NCBI GenBank assembly: GCA_900543695.1 | Contig: UQSG01000010.1 | Location: 1 to 64,000 of the forward strand | Source of the DNA: an uncultured Clostridium sp. | GTDB lineage: Bacteria; Bacillota; Clostridia; UBA1212; UBA1255 | Direction: 5' to 3' | Length of the DNA stretch: 64,000 nucleotides | Part shown: positions 7,710 to 16,322 of the stretch, piece by piece | How the letters are laid out: each line of letters starts with the position of its first letter | How positions within the stretch are numbered: position 1 is the stretch's first letter | Made by a program: the position numbers and the translations under genes | Notes under the pieces: model-generated | What the model saw: only the letters and a program-made list of their open reading frames with translations | Databases searched by the model: none | Told to the model about the DNA's origin: nothing

Positions 7710-9603
7710 TTTGCGTTTTCTCCACTGCTTTATATTTAATATCTAATTCCAGAGCGGATCGGATCCGCGCCTTGAAAACGTCGTTATAGACTTTATTTGC
7801 AAGCTGCTCTGTCAGCCTGCCCTTTCCTCTGAGCCGGTTCAGGGTGAAATATTCCAGATTCATCAGGAGAAAATCGGAATCGGGATATTCTCTGAAGCAT
7901 ACCAGCACGCTGTCCTCGCTTAGAAAAATAAAACGGACAATGCGGGAATTTGCCATTTCCAGATAGGAAATGCGAATTTCCAGCGCATCGTATACGTCGT
8001 TTTCAGCATAGTCCTCGCTCACTTCGCGGTAATTCAGTACGGATACTCTTGTGAAACGGCCGCGAACGGCCGCCAGATACCGCTCCGACTGAAATTCAAT
8101 GGTCGTGTATTCGGGCCTGTCGAATCCGACGGGCACGCGTTTCTTCTGACCGCCTTCCTCTACCTCCCAATTAAATACAGGCTGCTCCCCGGAAACATCA
8201 TAGCGGAAGGTAAAACGGTAGATTCCGGTCGTATAATTGTTTTGCAGAGCCTGGATCATCAGGGGCAGCAGCCCTGCGGTCGCGGCCTGCGCCTGTCCGG
8301 TATTGTATTCCAGGCCATTCAGCGCGCGGCAGCATTTTTCTATGGGCAGCCTGCTGCGGCCAAACCAATCGGAACGCAGCCTCTCTTTTACCGCCAGCAG
8401 CCGCTTCTCCGCGCTCTGATCAGGCGGAAGAGCGGCGGAAGGCCGGAGGCTTTTCCCGAAGTATTTACTCGCAATTTTAAAAAAGTGGCTTTGCTGGAAC
8501 ATTTCGTTGTTTCCCGCATTTTCGATCAAAACGATGTCCGTATCAGGGAAGCAGAGCATATTTTGTCCAAACATACCATTGAATAAAAAGCAATGCTGCC
8601 GGCGGCCAACCCAAATGTGGTAGCCGTAGTTGAAATCGCCAAAATCCTGCGGGGCCGTTACCTTTTTTGCAGTGGCGGCTTCGATCCATTCCGCCGGGAT
8701 CAGGCGCTTGCCCTTCCAGATGCCGCCCTGCAGATAAAGCCGGCCGATTTTTGCAAGATCCTCCGGTATGATATAGAGGCCCCATCCGCCTTTCTCAATC
8801 CCGCACGGGGATAATTCCCAAAAGACGTTTTTGATTCCGAGCGGCTCCCAAAGCCGCGGCGTCAGATACTCCATCAGTCCGGCGCCGGTGATTTTTTTGA
8901 CAGCCGCGCTGAGCAAAAAGGAGTTCATGCTGTTATAATTAAAGGCTTTCCCGGGAGGCGTCAGAACGAGAGAATCGAAAAAGCCTTTTACCCAATCGGT
9001 TTCCGTTACGGAGCCGGTTTCGTTGAAGACGATGCCGGACGTCATATTCAAAAGATGCCTGATTTTTATTTTCTTATGGGTGGAGATTTGCAGCGGCGTT
9101 AACTCGTCTTTAAAAATATCGGTGAGCCGATCCTCCACGGTCAGCCTGCCCTCGGCGATGAGCATCCCGATGGCGGTGGCCGTAATGCTTTTGCTCAAAG
9201 AATAACAAACATGCGGGACGTTCAGGAGATAATCTCCGAAAGCCGCCTCGAATATAATTTTATTTCCGCGAAGAATTGTGATCGAATGAAGATTCAGAGA
9301 ACGATCCAGCCAGAGCTCTTCTACAAAGCGCGCAATATGGCCGGACGCGATTCCCTGCTCTTCCGGAGTGCAGCGCGCAAACGGCTGCTCTTCCGTAAAA
9401 AAGGCGGCGTTTCTATGCAGAAGCGACGCAGCCTTCGCCGCGTCAGCCTCTGTGCCATCTTCAAGATAAATACCGCCCACTCCGGTATATTTATGCGGAT
9501 CCGGCTTTTGGGGCTCGTAAGGAATGCATACGTCGGTACACCGGTTCGGATCAAAAATGCGGCGCAGCATTTTTACCGTATTGAACTGGACTTTCATACT
9601 CAT
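7690..9603 (-). CDS. Class C beta-lactamase-fold serine hydrolase
   Basis: A 637-residue protein with an N-terminal serine hydrolase domain of the beta-lactamase/esterase (Pfam Beta-lactamase) fold. The nucleophile motif is SLSK in CYSLSKSITATAIGML, and the second catalytic motif is YNS in FNYNSMNSFLL. The family includes D-aminopeptidases, esterases and carboxypeptidase-like proteins, so the substrate cannot be named. The C-terminal 250 residues form a separate uncharacterised domain. No signal peptide is visible, suggesting a cytosolic enzyme. A TTG at 9609 could start it, but GGGGTGAT sits best before ATG at 9601-9603. It lies 43 bases downstream of the oxidoreductase gene and overlaps the alkD-like gene. 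Confidence 0.85.
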   Translation of the reverse strand: MSMKVQFNTVKMLRRIFDPNRCTDVCIPYEPQKPDPHKYTGVGGIYLEDGTEADAAKAASLLHRNAAFFTEEQPFARCTPEEQGIASGHIARFVEELWLDRSLNLHSITILRGNKIIFEAAFGDYLLNVPHVCYSLSKSITATAIGMLIAEGRLTVEDRLTDIFKDELTPLQISTHKKIKIRHLLNMTSGIVFNETGSVTETDWVKGFFDSLVLTPPGKAFNYNSMNSFLLSAAVKKITGAGLMEYLTPRLWEPLGIKNVFWELSPCGIEKGGWGLYIIPEDLAKIGRLYLQGGIWKGKRLIPAEWIEAATAKKVTAPQDFGDFNYGYHIWVGRRQHCFLFNGMFGQNMLCFPDTDIVLIENAGNNEMFQQSHFFKIASKYFGKSLRPSAALPPDQSAEKRLLAVKERLRSDWFGRSRLPIEKCCRALNGLEYNTGQAQAATAGLLPLMIQALQNNYTTGIYRFTFRYDVSGEQPVFNWEVEEGGQKKRVPVGFDRPEYTTIEFQSERYLAAVRGRFTRVSVLNYREVSEDYAENDVYDALEIRISYLEMANSRIVRFIFLSEDSVLVCFREYPDSDFLLMNLEYFTLNRLRGKGRLTEQLANKVYNDVFKARIRSALELDIKYKAVEKTQNEQPDL

Positions 9604-9646
9604 CTGCAATCACCCCGCCCGATATTTTAGCATAGATCGGACAGGC

Positions 9647-10702
9647 TTACAAATTGCAGCGGATGCTGTGCCCTTCCCTGGCCGATTGAAAGAGAAGATC
9701 GATTACTTTCATGACGCGGAGCGATTCGGAAACCTTCACGGCCGGTTCCGCGCGATGCTCGATCACCGCGATAAAATTACGATAAAAGTCGCTCCAATGC
9801 GTTTCTACCTCGGGCAGCGGCAGCTCGCTTGTCGTTTCACGCGGACGCGGCGCCATCGTGCGGGTGGGACCGGCTTCCGTGTAAACGATTTCGTCTGTCC
9901 AGCCGAGCTCGCGGTCGTCGGCAAGCTTCACCATTTTCCCGGAGCAGTCCCAGCCGTTGATTACGACCGTGCCGTCCGAGCACTGCATGTGCCAGCGTGC
10001 CTGGTTGATGAAGCAGTTTGTAGAAACCTCGATCAGCGCCGATACGCCGTTTTCAAAATTAACAAGCAGCCGGCAGTTGTCGTCAACCTCTGTGCTGTAT
10101 AATTGGAAGAGATCTGCATGAACCTCTACAACGGGGGCCTTGATCATCCACATAATCTGATCGAGCAGATGAATTCCCCAGTCGAGCACCATTCCGCCGC
10201 CGTTGATTTTATAACCGCGCCAGCCCGCAAGCACGCGCTTGGAGCCCTGCACGCGGCTTTCGATCACATAAGGACGGCCGAGCAGGCTCTCGTCCACAAT
10301 TTTTTTCATGATAACAAAATCCTTGTCCCAACGCCTGTTCTGGTGTACGGAAAAATGCTTCCCCGTTTCGGTCATGACGGCGATGATTTCCTCGAGCTCC
10401 GCAGCATTCATTGTAACGGGCTTTTCGCATACTACATTTTTGCCGCTCCGGAGCATGCGGATAGAAAGATCCTTGTGAAAATTGTTCGGCGTGGCAACGA
10501 GTACGATATCGATCGTTTCATCCTGCTCGAGCTCTTCCAGAGAACCGTACGCTTTAAGTCCCTGCTCTTTTGCGGCATTTCTGCGTTCCTCGCGGATATC
10601 ATATGCACCGACAACGTTAATTTCCGGCAGCTGTTCCCGAATGGAGCTGAAATGATAAGATCCCATGCCGCCAAAGCCGACGATCGCTAAATTATATTTC
10701 AT
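9647..10702 (-). CDS. Gfo/Idh/MocA family oxidoreductase
   Basis: A 351-residue NAD(P)-dependent dehydrogenase. The N-terminal Rossmann domain has VGFGGMGSYHF and the canonical active-site EKPVT motif near residue 97. The C-terminal alpha/beta domain contains GGGMVLDWGIHLLDQIMW, the conserved GG(G)...D.G.H.(D) segment bearing the catalytic acid and histidine. Substrates in this family are usually sugars, inositols or their derivatives; nothing nearby narrows it. The start ATG at 10700-10702 is preceded by AGGAAAGGAAG; an upstream reading adds eight unlikely residues. It probably heads a minus-strand transcript with the serine hydrolase and alkD-like genes. Confidence 0.93.
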   Translation of the reverse strand: MKYNLAIVGFGGMGSYHFSSIREQLPEINVVGAYDIREERRNAAKEQGLKAYGSLEELEQDETIDIVLVATPNNFHKDLSIRMLRSGKNVVCEKPVTMNAAELEEIIAVMTETGKHFSVHQNRRWDKDFVIMKKIVDESLLGRPYVIESRVQGSKRVLAGWRGYKINGGGMVLDWGIHLLDQIMWMIKAPVVEVHADLFQLYSTEVDDNCRLLVNFENGVSALIEVSTNCFINQARWHMQCSDGTVVINGWDCSGKMVKLADDRELGWTDEIVYTEAGPTRTMAPRPRETTSELPLPEVETHWSDFYRNFIAVIEHRAEPAVKVSESLRVMKVIDLLFQSAREGHSIRCNL

Positions 10703-10818
10703 AATGCTGCTTCCTTTCCTGCACAAAAATATATATAATCAACTTTGGTTAGAATACTACACGGATTTGTAAAATGCAATCATTTCCGTAAAAAATTTCT
10801 TTTCTTTGAGGTGGCCGG

Positions 10819-12030
10819 ATGAGCAAGCGTTGGAAAGCGGCGGCAGTGATCTGCGAATATAATCCGTTTCATAGGGGACATCAATATCATTTAGAGGAAA
10901 CGCGCCGGATCAGCGGGGCGGAGTATGTGATTGCCGTAATGAGCGGAAACTTCGTTCAGCGCGGCGAGCCGGCAATCGCGGACAAATGGCTGCGGACCGA
11001 AATGGCGCTGCGCGGCGGTGCAGATCTTGTGGTTGAACTGCCGGCAGCGTATGCGCTGTCCTCCGCGCAGTATTTTGCAGGCGGCGCAGTCGATCTGATC
11101 TGCAAAATGTCAGTTGTTACGCATTTGTCGTTCGGCAGCGAGGCGTTTGGAGGAGAAGACGGCGCTGCGGAGCTGGAACGCTTCGCGCATCGGACGCCTC
11201 ATGGCCCGGAGCTTGATCGGGGCAGCCTGCGCGGCGGCCGATCCTATGCCGCCGCGGCGCGCAGACCGGGCGCTGCCGCGCCAAACGATGTCCTTGGAGC
11301 CGAATATATCCGGGCGCTGCACAGACAGGCGTCGGCGATCCGTCCAATTACGATTGCGCGCAAGGACTCGGGGCACGACGGGCCCGGCAGCGCCGGACAG
11401 ATCCGCAGCCTGATCGGCAGCGCACCTTCTGCGGCAGAGCAGGCGCCCTGGAAGGCACTGATGCCTGAGACTGCGGCAAATTTACTGGAAAAAGAGATGG
11501 AAACGGGAAAAAGCCCCGTATTATCGGAGCATTTTGATCAGTCCGTGCTTGCTGCGCTTCGGTTCTTAGGCGCCGAAGGACTGCGGAGCTGCCCGTTTGT
11601 GGCCGAAGGGCTGGAATACAAGATTTATTCGGCGGCGTGTTCCGCTACGTCGTTTGAAACGCTGATCCGGACGTGTACGTCGCTCCGCTATACCGCGTCG
11701 CGGATCCGCCGCATTGTATTTGCAGCGATCCTGGGCATTACGCGTGAAATGATAAAAATGCCGGCCCCGTATATCCGGATTTTGGGGATGAACCGCGGCT
11801 GCGGCCCGCTCATGGACGCGCTCACGGAACGCGCATGCGTTCCGGTGATTACTTCGAAGGCAAAATTTCTGAAGTCAGCCGCGGACCTGCCGGAAACCGC
11901 GCCGGCAAAATTGTTTTTGCGGACGGAAAATCGGGCCGCAGAGCTGTATGCGCTGGGATATCCTGCGCGGGATCAGCGCATTGGCTGTTCTGAATTGACA
12001 CACCCGCTGATTTACGTATCGGTTCCTTAG
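10819..12030 (+). CDS. tmcAL: tRNA(Met) cytidine acetate ligase
   Basis: A 403-residue member of the TmcAL/YlbM family, which forms N4-acetylcytidine at the wobble position of elongator tRNA(Met) from acetate and ATP. The N-terminal nucleotidyltransferase domain carries CEYNPFHRGHQYHL with the HxGH motif, then MSGNFVQRGEPAIADKW and VVELPAAYALSSAQYFA, all typical. Length matches the family. ATG follows a GAGGTGG site. The last four bases overlap, convergently, the end of the tiny spoVM gene. A shift to high GC around 11150-11450 brings many long shadow frames but the tmcAL frame stays intact. Confidence 0.94.
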   Translation: MSKRWKAAAVICEYNPFHRGHQYHLEETRRISGAEYVIAVMSGNFVQRGEPAIADKWLRTEMALRGGADLVVELPAAYALSSAQYFAGGAVDLICKMSVVTHLSFGSEAFGGEDGAAELERFAHRTPHGPELDRGSLRGGRSYAAAARRPGAAAPNDVLGAEYIRALHRQASAIRPITIARKDSGHDGPGSAGQIRSLIGSAPSAAEQAPWKALMPETAANLLEKEMETGKSPVLSEHFDQSVLAALRFLGAEGLRSCPFVAEGLEYKIYSAACSATSFETLIRTCTSLRYTASRIRRIVFAAILGITREMIKMPAPYIRILGMNRGCGPLMDALTERACVPVITSKAKFLKSAADLPETAPAKLFLRTENRAAELYALGYPARDQRIGCSELTHPLIYVSVP

Positions 12031-12107
12031 TCCGTCCGTTTCATTCCGAACGCCGTCCTGAGCAGGCCGCTGATGAGCTTCGGAGGTTTTATTACAACAA
12101 TCTTCAT
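12027..12107 (-). CDS. spoVM: Stage V sporulation protein SpoVM (26 residues)
   Basis: A 26-codon gene too short for ordinary ORF calling. It begins MKIVVIKPPKL and ends GMKRTD, the same length as Bacillus subtilis SpoVM. By recall the two agree at Lys2, Ile6, Lys7, Pro9, Lys10, Gly14, Arg17, Gly21, Arg24 and Asp26. SpoVM is an amphipathic helix that recognises the positively curved forespore membrane and recruits SpoIVA to build the coat basement layer; Pro9 is needed for that behaviour and is kept. A GAGGTG ribosome binding site lies upstream, and TATAAT in minus-strand sense (12149-12144) could be a -10 element, though a mother-cell sigma-E promoter would be expected. Its stop overlaps tmcAL by four bases. 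Confidence 0.88.
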   Translation of the reverse strand: MKIVVIKPPKLISGLLRTAFGMKRTD

Positions 12108-12200
12108 TGTCACACCTCAAATTCTGTGGCAGCATTTACTACTATTATATTCTGGAACGGAGGAAAAGGTTAAAAGCCTAAAAAGGGATAGAATCCATAT

Positions 12201-12229
12201 TTGTGATTTCCGCAATTTTATGATAATAT
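12201..12229 (+). promoter_or_regulatory. Promoter of the fchA-folD operon
   Basis: TTGTGA at 12201-12206 and TAATAT at 12224-12229 are spaced by 17 bases. The start codon lies 32 bases further on, after AGGAG at 12249-12253. Confidence 0.6.
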
Positions 12230-12260
12230 AGTTGGGAAATTTAATAATAGGAGAAAAAAT

Positions 12261-12887
12261 ATGATAGATTTGTCAATAAAGGAATTTCTTGGAAAACTTG
12301 GTTCCGCAGCGCCCGTTCCCGGCGGCGGCGGCGCGGCGGCGCTGGGGGGAGCGCTCTGCGCCGCGCTTTGCTCCATGGTTGCGGCGCTTACGTCCGGGAA
12401 GAAGAAATACGCGCAATATCAGGAGGATATCGACCGGATCGCGCGGGAGACGGCTGAAATCACCGAAACCATGGAAAACCTGATTGAAAAGGATGCGGAA
12501 GCCTTCGAGCCGCTTTCCAAAGCGTATGGGATTCCGAAGGAGGATCCCAACCGCGAGCGGATTCTGGAAGAAGCGCTCCGAGTCGCCTGTACTGCCCCCC
12601 TCGAAATTTTACGCGAGGCCTGCAGACTTGTTCCTATTCTGGAAGAACTGGCGGTTAAGGGCTCCCGGCTTGTCCTCAGCGACGTCGGGGTATCTGCGGC
12701 AGCCTGCGCCATGGCGCTGCGCAGCGCGGCGCTGAACGTATATATCAATACGAAGCTGATGAAAGACCGCGCTTATGCTGAAAACATTAACATGGAAACG
12801 AAACGGCTCTGCGGCGAACAGGTCGTCCGCTGCGAAAGCGTTTACGCCGCGGTAGAAGAAGCTCTGACAGGAGGAAACGGAGAATGA
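12261..12887 (+). CDS. fchA: Methenyltetrahydrofolate cyclohydrolase (cyclodeaminase/cyclohydrolase family)
   Basis: A 208-residue helical protein of the FTCD_C family, whose members open 5,10-methenyl-THF to 10-formyl-THF (FchA) or deaminate formimino-THF. Signature features are the early VPGGGGAAALGGALCAALCSMVA segment (split here by family-typical glycines), KDAEAFEPLSKAY around residue 77, and a C-terminal NVYINTKLMKDR helix. It overlaps folD by the four bases ATGA, so the two are translationally coupled. Because the neighbouring FolD has lost its cyclohydrolase residues, FchA is the natural candidate for that step. Acetogenic and amino-acid-fermenting clostridia carry similar one-carbon enzymes. 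Confidence 0.9.
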   Translation: MIDLSIKEFLGKLGSAAPVPGGGGAAALGGALCAALCSMVAALTSGKKKYAQYQEDIDRIARETAEITETMENLIEKDAEAFEPLSKAYGIPKEDPNRERILEEALRVACTAPLEILREACRLVPILEELAVKGSRLVLSDVGVSAAACAMALRSAALNVYINTKLMKDRAYAENINMETKRLCGEQVVRCESVYAAVEEALTGGNGE

Positions 12888-13735
12888 CAGAATTAAGAGG
12901 CGCCCCTGTGGCTGCCGCGATTACGGAGGCCTGCAAAGAAAAGCTTGCGGCTTTGAAGGAAAAAAATATTGTGCCGACGCTTGCAATCGTGCGGCTTGGC
13001 GCACGAGCCGATGACGAAGCATATGAAAAAGGCGCGGAAAAACGCTTTGCAGGAGCAGGGGCTGAAATCAGAAAATTCGTTTTGCCGGAAAACACGAATC
13101 AGGAGGAGCTGGAGGAAGCGATTCAGGCCCTGAATGCGGATCCTTTAATTCACGGCATCCTGTTATTCCGGCCTCTTCCGGCGCATTTGGATGAAAATAG
13201 AATTAAACGCCTGATTCGGATGGAAAAGGATGTAGACGGCATGTCGTATGCAAGTCTGGGCGGCCTGCTTGCCGAAAAAGACGGAAAAGCGGAAGCTTAC
13301 GCCCCGTGCACGCCGCAGGCGGTAATGGAATTGCTGGAATATTATGGGATCGACGTCACGGGGAAAAAGGTCACGGTGGTCGGCCGGAGCTCTGTGGTTG
13401 GCCTTCCGCTCGCCGTAATGCTGACGCACAGAAACGCTACCGTTACAGTATGCCATACGAAAACCCGGGATCTGTGGAAAGAATGTAGAGAGGCGGACAT
13501 TATTATTGCAGCAGCAGGAAAAGCAAAGCTGATCGGCAGAGAGCATACCTCGGCAGGACAGGTACTGATCGACGTCGGTATCAATTTCTTGGACGGGAAG
13601 CTGTGCGGAGATTTTGACTATGAAAGCACTTCCCGGCAGGCGGCGGCAGCTACGCCGGTCCCCGGGGGAGTGGGCGCCGTAACGACGTCTGTCCTGTTAA
13701 AGCATACGGTGGACAGCGCCGGAAAATTATGCTAA
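12884..13735 (+). CDS. folD: Methylenetetrahydrofolate dehydrogenase, FolD family, cyclohydrolase residues lost
   Basis: A 283-residue FolD-family protein oxidising 5,10-methylene-THF to methenyl-THF with NAD(P)+. The dinucleotide-binding motif GRSSVVGLPLAVML, the EKDVDGM segment with its Asp, and C-terminal PVPGGVGAVTTSVL are normal. However, the usual YxxxK is Y47-E-K-G-A51, replacing the catalytic Lys (Lys56 human, Lys54 E. coli) by Ala. The usual VQLPLP reads LFRPLP, with Phe95 in place of the conserved Gln (Gln100 human, Gln98 E. coli). Both residues serve the cyclohydrolase step, so the enzyme is probably a monofunctional dehydrogenase that relies on the coupled fchA product. Protein family firm; loss of activity is inference. 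Confidence 0.93.
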   Translation: MTELRGAPVAAAITEACKEKLAALKEKNIVPTLAIVRLGARADDEAYEKGAEKRFAGAGAEIRKFVLPENTNQEELEEAIQALNADPLIHGILLFRPLPAHLDENRIKRLIRMEKDVDGMSYASLGGLLAEKDGKAEAYAPCTPQAVMELLEYYGIDVTGKKVTVVGRSSVVGLPLAVMLTHRNATVTVCHTKTRDLWKECREADIIIAAAGKAKLIGREHTSAGQVLIDVGINFLDGKLCGDFDYESTSRQAAAATPVPGGVGAVTTSVLLKHTVDSAGKLC

Positions 13736-13803
13736 ACTCATCAAAATGAGATCAAGCTATGCAGGAATGTTTCGATGGAAACTTGTAAGGAGGCTTACAA
13801 TTA

Positions 13804-15606
13804 ATGGAGATGCAGAAAAACAGGGAGGAAATCGACAGCCGATATAAATGGCGTCTGGAGGATCTTTTTGAAACGGACGAGCTTTGGCTGCAAACCGCGC
13901 AGGCTGCGGAGGAAAAGATTGAAGAAATCCGCAAGTACTCCGGGAAATTCACGAAGAATGCGGCATCCATGGCGGAATGCATCGGAAAGCTGTATGAATT
14001 AAATGGAATTGTAACCAAATTATACGTATACGCATATATGCGCCGCGACGAAGATAGTACGAAACCGTTTTACCAGGACCTGGCGGGAAAAGCAGATATG
14101 CTTGCAACAAAATTTTCTGCCGCGGTATCCTTTTTCGAACCGGAGCTTTTAACATTAAATAAAGAAAAAATATCCAAATATATAAAAAAAGAGCCTGCGC
14201 TTGGAGAGTATGCTTTTACAATAGAAGAAATCATGCGGAAAAAAGCGCACGTGCTCAGCAAAGCAGAGGAACGGCTGCTGGCAATGTCTGCGGAAGCGAC
14301 TTCCGCGGGCCAGGACGTATTCATGATGTTTAACAATGCCGACATTAAATTCCCGGTCATAACGGACGAAAACGGGAAGAAAGTAGAGCTTACAAACGGC
14401 AGATATCTGAAGTTCATGGAATCGCCTGACAGAAACACGAGAAAAAGAGCCTTCAAAGCGCTGTATGACACGTACGGGGCATATCGGAATACTTTGGCAG
14501 CAGCATATGCCGGCAGCGTGAAGTCCGATAAGTTCTATGCGGAGGCGCAGAAATACAGCTCCTGCCTTTCTGCCGCGCTGTATCAGGACAACGTACCTTC
14601 TACGGTATACAACGGCCTGATTCAGACGGTACATGCGAATATTAAAAAGCTGACGCCGTATCTGGAGCTGCGAAAGAAAATGCTGGGCGTGCGGAAGCTT
14701 CATATGTACGATCTTTACGTCCCGTTTGTTAAAACGCCGCAGAAAACGTATTCGTTCGAGGAAGCGCGCGAAATTGTGCTCGAAGCGCTGAAGCCGCTGG
14801 GGGAAGAATACGGAAGCGTGCTGAAAACGGCGTTCACCGATGGCTGGATCGATGTGCAGGAAAACAGAGGGAAACGCACGGGGGCGTATTCCTGGGGCTG
14901 CTATGGCTGCCATCCTTTTGTTTTGCTGAACTGGCAGGGAACGATCAACGATGTGTTTACGCTGGCGCATGAGCTCGGCCACGCCATGCATACGTATTAC
15001 AGCAATACGGCGCAGCCGCTGCAATATGCGGAATATAAAATTTTTGTCGCGGAGGTTGCTTCTACCGTAAACGAAAATCTCCTGATGGAATATCTGCTGG
15101 CGCATACGAAGGACGATACGGAAAAAGCCTTTTTGCTGAATCATTATCTTGAAGAATTCCGGGCTACCGTATTCCGTCAGACGATGTTTGCGGAATTTGA
15201 AAAAACCGCGCACAAAATGTACGAAAGGGGCGAGAGCCTGACGTGCGAGGCGCTGTCCTCCGTCTACTACCGCCTGCAGAAGAAGTATTTTAAAAAGGTC
15301 ATGAAAATAGATAAGGAGATTGCTCTGGAATGGGCGCGGATTCCACACTTTTACACGGCTTTTTACGTGTATAAGTATGCGACGGGATTTTCCGCCGCGA
15401 CGATTCTCGCTTCGGGAATCCTGAGCGCAGATCAGGAAAAGCTTGAAAAATACCTTGCTTTTCTGAAGGGCGGTTCCAGCGATTATCCGATGGAGCTGCT
15501 TCGAAAGGCTGGCGTCGATTTGTCCGGTCCTGAGCCGGTGCAGGCCGCGCTGGAGCTTTTCGAGCAGAAAACGAAACAGCTGGAGGCTCTGACTGGTTCA
15601 GTATGA
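13804..15606 (+). CDS. pepF: Oligoendopeptidase F
   Basis: A 600-residue zinc metallopeptidase of family M3B that cleaves oligopeptides in the cytosol. The zinc motif HELGH is at residues 389-393 within FTLAHELGHAMHTYYS, and the downstream glutamate ligand lies in the EYKIFVAEVASTVNE helix. The N-terminal half has the usual long helical PepF region beginning YKWRLEDLFETDE. Length is standard. ATG at 13804 follows AAGGAGG by about 10 bases. It is the first gene of a chain of six genes running to 22661 with overlaps of 4 to 19 bases or gaps of one base, so it is likely co-transcribed with the bactofilin-like and glycosyltransferase genes. Confidence 0.97.
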   Translation: MEMQKNREEIDSRYKWRLEDLFETDELWLQTAQAAEEKIEEIRKYSGKFTKNAASMAECIGKLYELNGIVTKLYVYAYMRRDEDSTKPFYQDLAGKADMLATKFSAAVSFFEPELLTLNKEKISKYIKKEPALGEYAFTIEEIMRKKAHVLSKAEERLLAMSAEATSAGQDVFMMFNNADIKFPVITDENGKKVELTNGRYLKFMESPDRNTRKRAFKALYDTYGAYRNTLAAAYAGSVKSDKFYAEAQKYSSCLSAALYQDNVPSTVYNGLIQTVHANIKKLTPYLELRKKMLGVRKLHMYDLYVPFVKTPQKTYSFEEAREIVLEALKPLGEEYGSVLKTAFTDGWIDVQENRGKRTGAYSWGCYGCHPFVLLNWQGTINDVFTLAHELGHAMHTYYSNTAQPLQYAEYKIFVAEVASTVNENLLMEYLLAHTKDDTEKAFLLNHYLEEFRATVFRQTMFAEFEKTAHKMYERGESLTCEALSSVYYRLQKKYFKKVMKIDKEIALEWARIPHFYTAFYVYKYATGFSAATILASGILSADQEKLEKYLAFLKGGSSDYPMELLRKAGVDLSGPEPVQAALELFEQKTKQLEALTGSV

Positions 15607-16322
15607 GAAACGATTTTGACGGCGTTGTAATCGAAGACCGGCAGGTAGTAGAAGACGCGGTAGTCTGCCGCAATCTGAGCGTAGAGGGCACTGCTGAATT
15701 TATGTCGGAGGTGGAGGCGGATTATGTAGACATCTCAGGCGAGGCCTGCTTCGATGTATACGTATCCTGCGACAAGCTGACCGTACGCAACAGATGCGTC
15801 TGCAAAAGCAGCCTCCTGACGACGTCCGTACGCGTATTGGGTGAGATGGCGGTTTACGGAAAGCTGTATTCCGAAACCGTAATTGTCGGCGGCGCGCTGA
15901 AATTCCGCAGCACCTTCCGAACGGCGGCGCTGTCTGTCCGCTCCGGCTCGCTGGTAAAGGGCAGTGCTTTGCTGAGAACCTCGCGCTGTACGGTCCACGG
16001 CATAATGAATAACTCCGGCGTGCTGACCAGTGAGAATCTGCTGATTTCGAGCGATCGGACCTCGCGGATTCAGGAGATCCGTGCGGACAAGCTTCTGGTA
16101 AAGTACAATACCGCCTCGGGGAAGCCGATTCCTGACGGAAGCTTTTTATTAGTCAGCGATTTTGTCGATTGCTTTTCCGCCGACCTGGAGGATTGCAATA
16201 TTGAACGGCTCTACTGCGACAGCGCCGTAATTCGCAGAGGCTGTACGATTCATGAGATTTTGTACAGAGATAGCATTGAAATAGAGCAGGGCGCTCGTGT
16301 GGAAAGGTTGTCCAGAACGTGA
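15603..16322 (+). CDS. Bactofilin-like polymer-forming protein
   Basis: A 239-residue protein made almost wholly of short strands with regular turns, such as VEGTAEF, ISGEACFDVYVSC, VLGEMAVYGKLYSETVIVGG and SGSLVKGSALL. This is the pattern of a right-handed beta-helix as in bactofilins (polymer-forming cytoskeletal family, DUF583). Bactofilins assemble into filaments and scaffold cell-wall enzymes at the membrane. There is no signal peptide or membrane segment. ATG overlaps the pepF stop by ATGA, and its own stop overlaps the next gene by four bases, implying translational coupling to the glycosyltransferases. It is longer than classical bactofilins (about 150-180 residues), so the family call is moderate. 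Confidence 0.65.
   Translation: MRNDFDGVVIEDRQVVEDAVVCRNLSVEGTAEFMSEVEADYVDISGEACFDVYVSCDKLTVRNRCVCKSSLLTTSVRVLGEMAVYGKLYSETVIVGGALKFRSTFRTAALSVRSGSLVKGSALLRTSRCTVHGIMNNSGVLTSENLLISSDRTSRIQEIRADKLLVKYNTASGKPIPDGSFLLVSDFVDCFSADLEDCNIERLYCDSAVIRRGCTIHEILYRDSIEIEQGARVERLSRT

Noticed and set aside
11110..11413. Overlapping frames of 70-100 codons on both strands inside tmcAL
   Set aside because: They arise from a GC-rich stretch with few stop codons; tmcAL itself is continuous and conserved.
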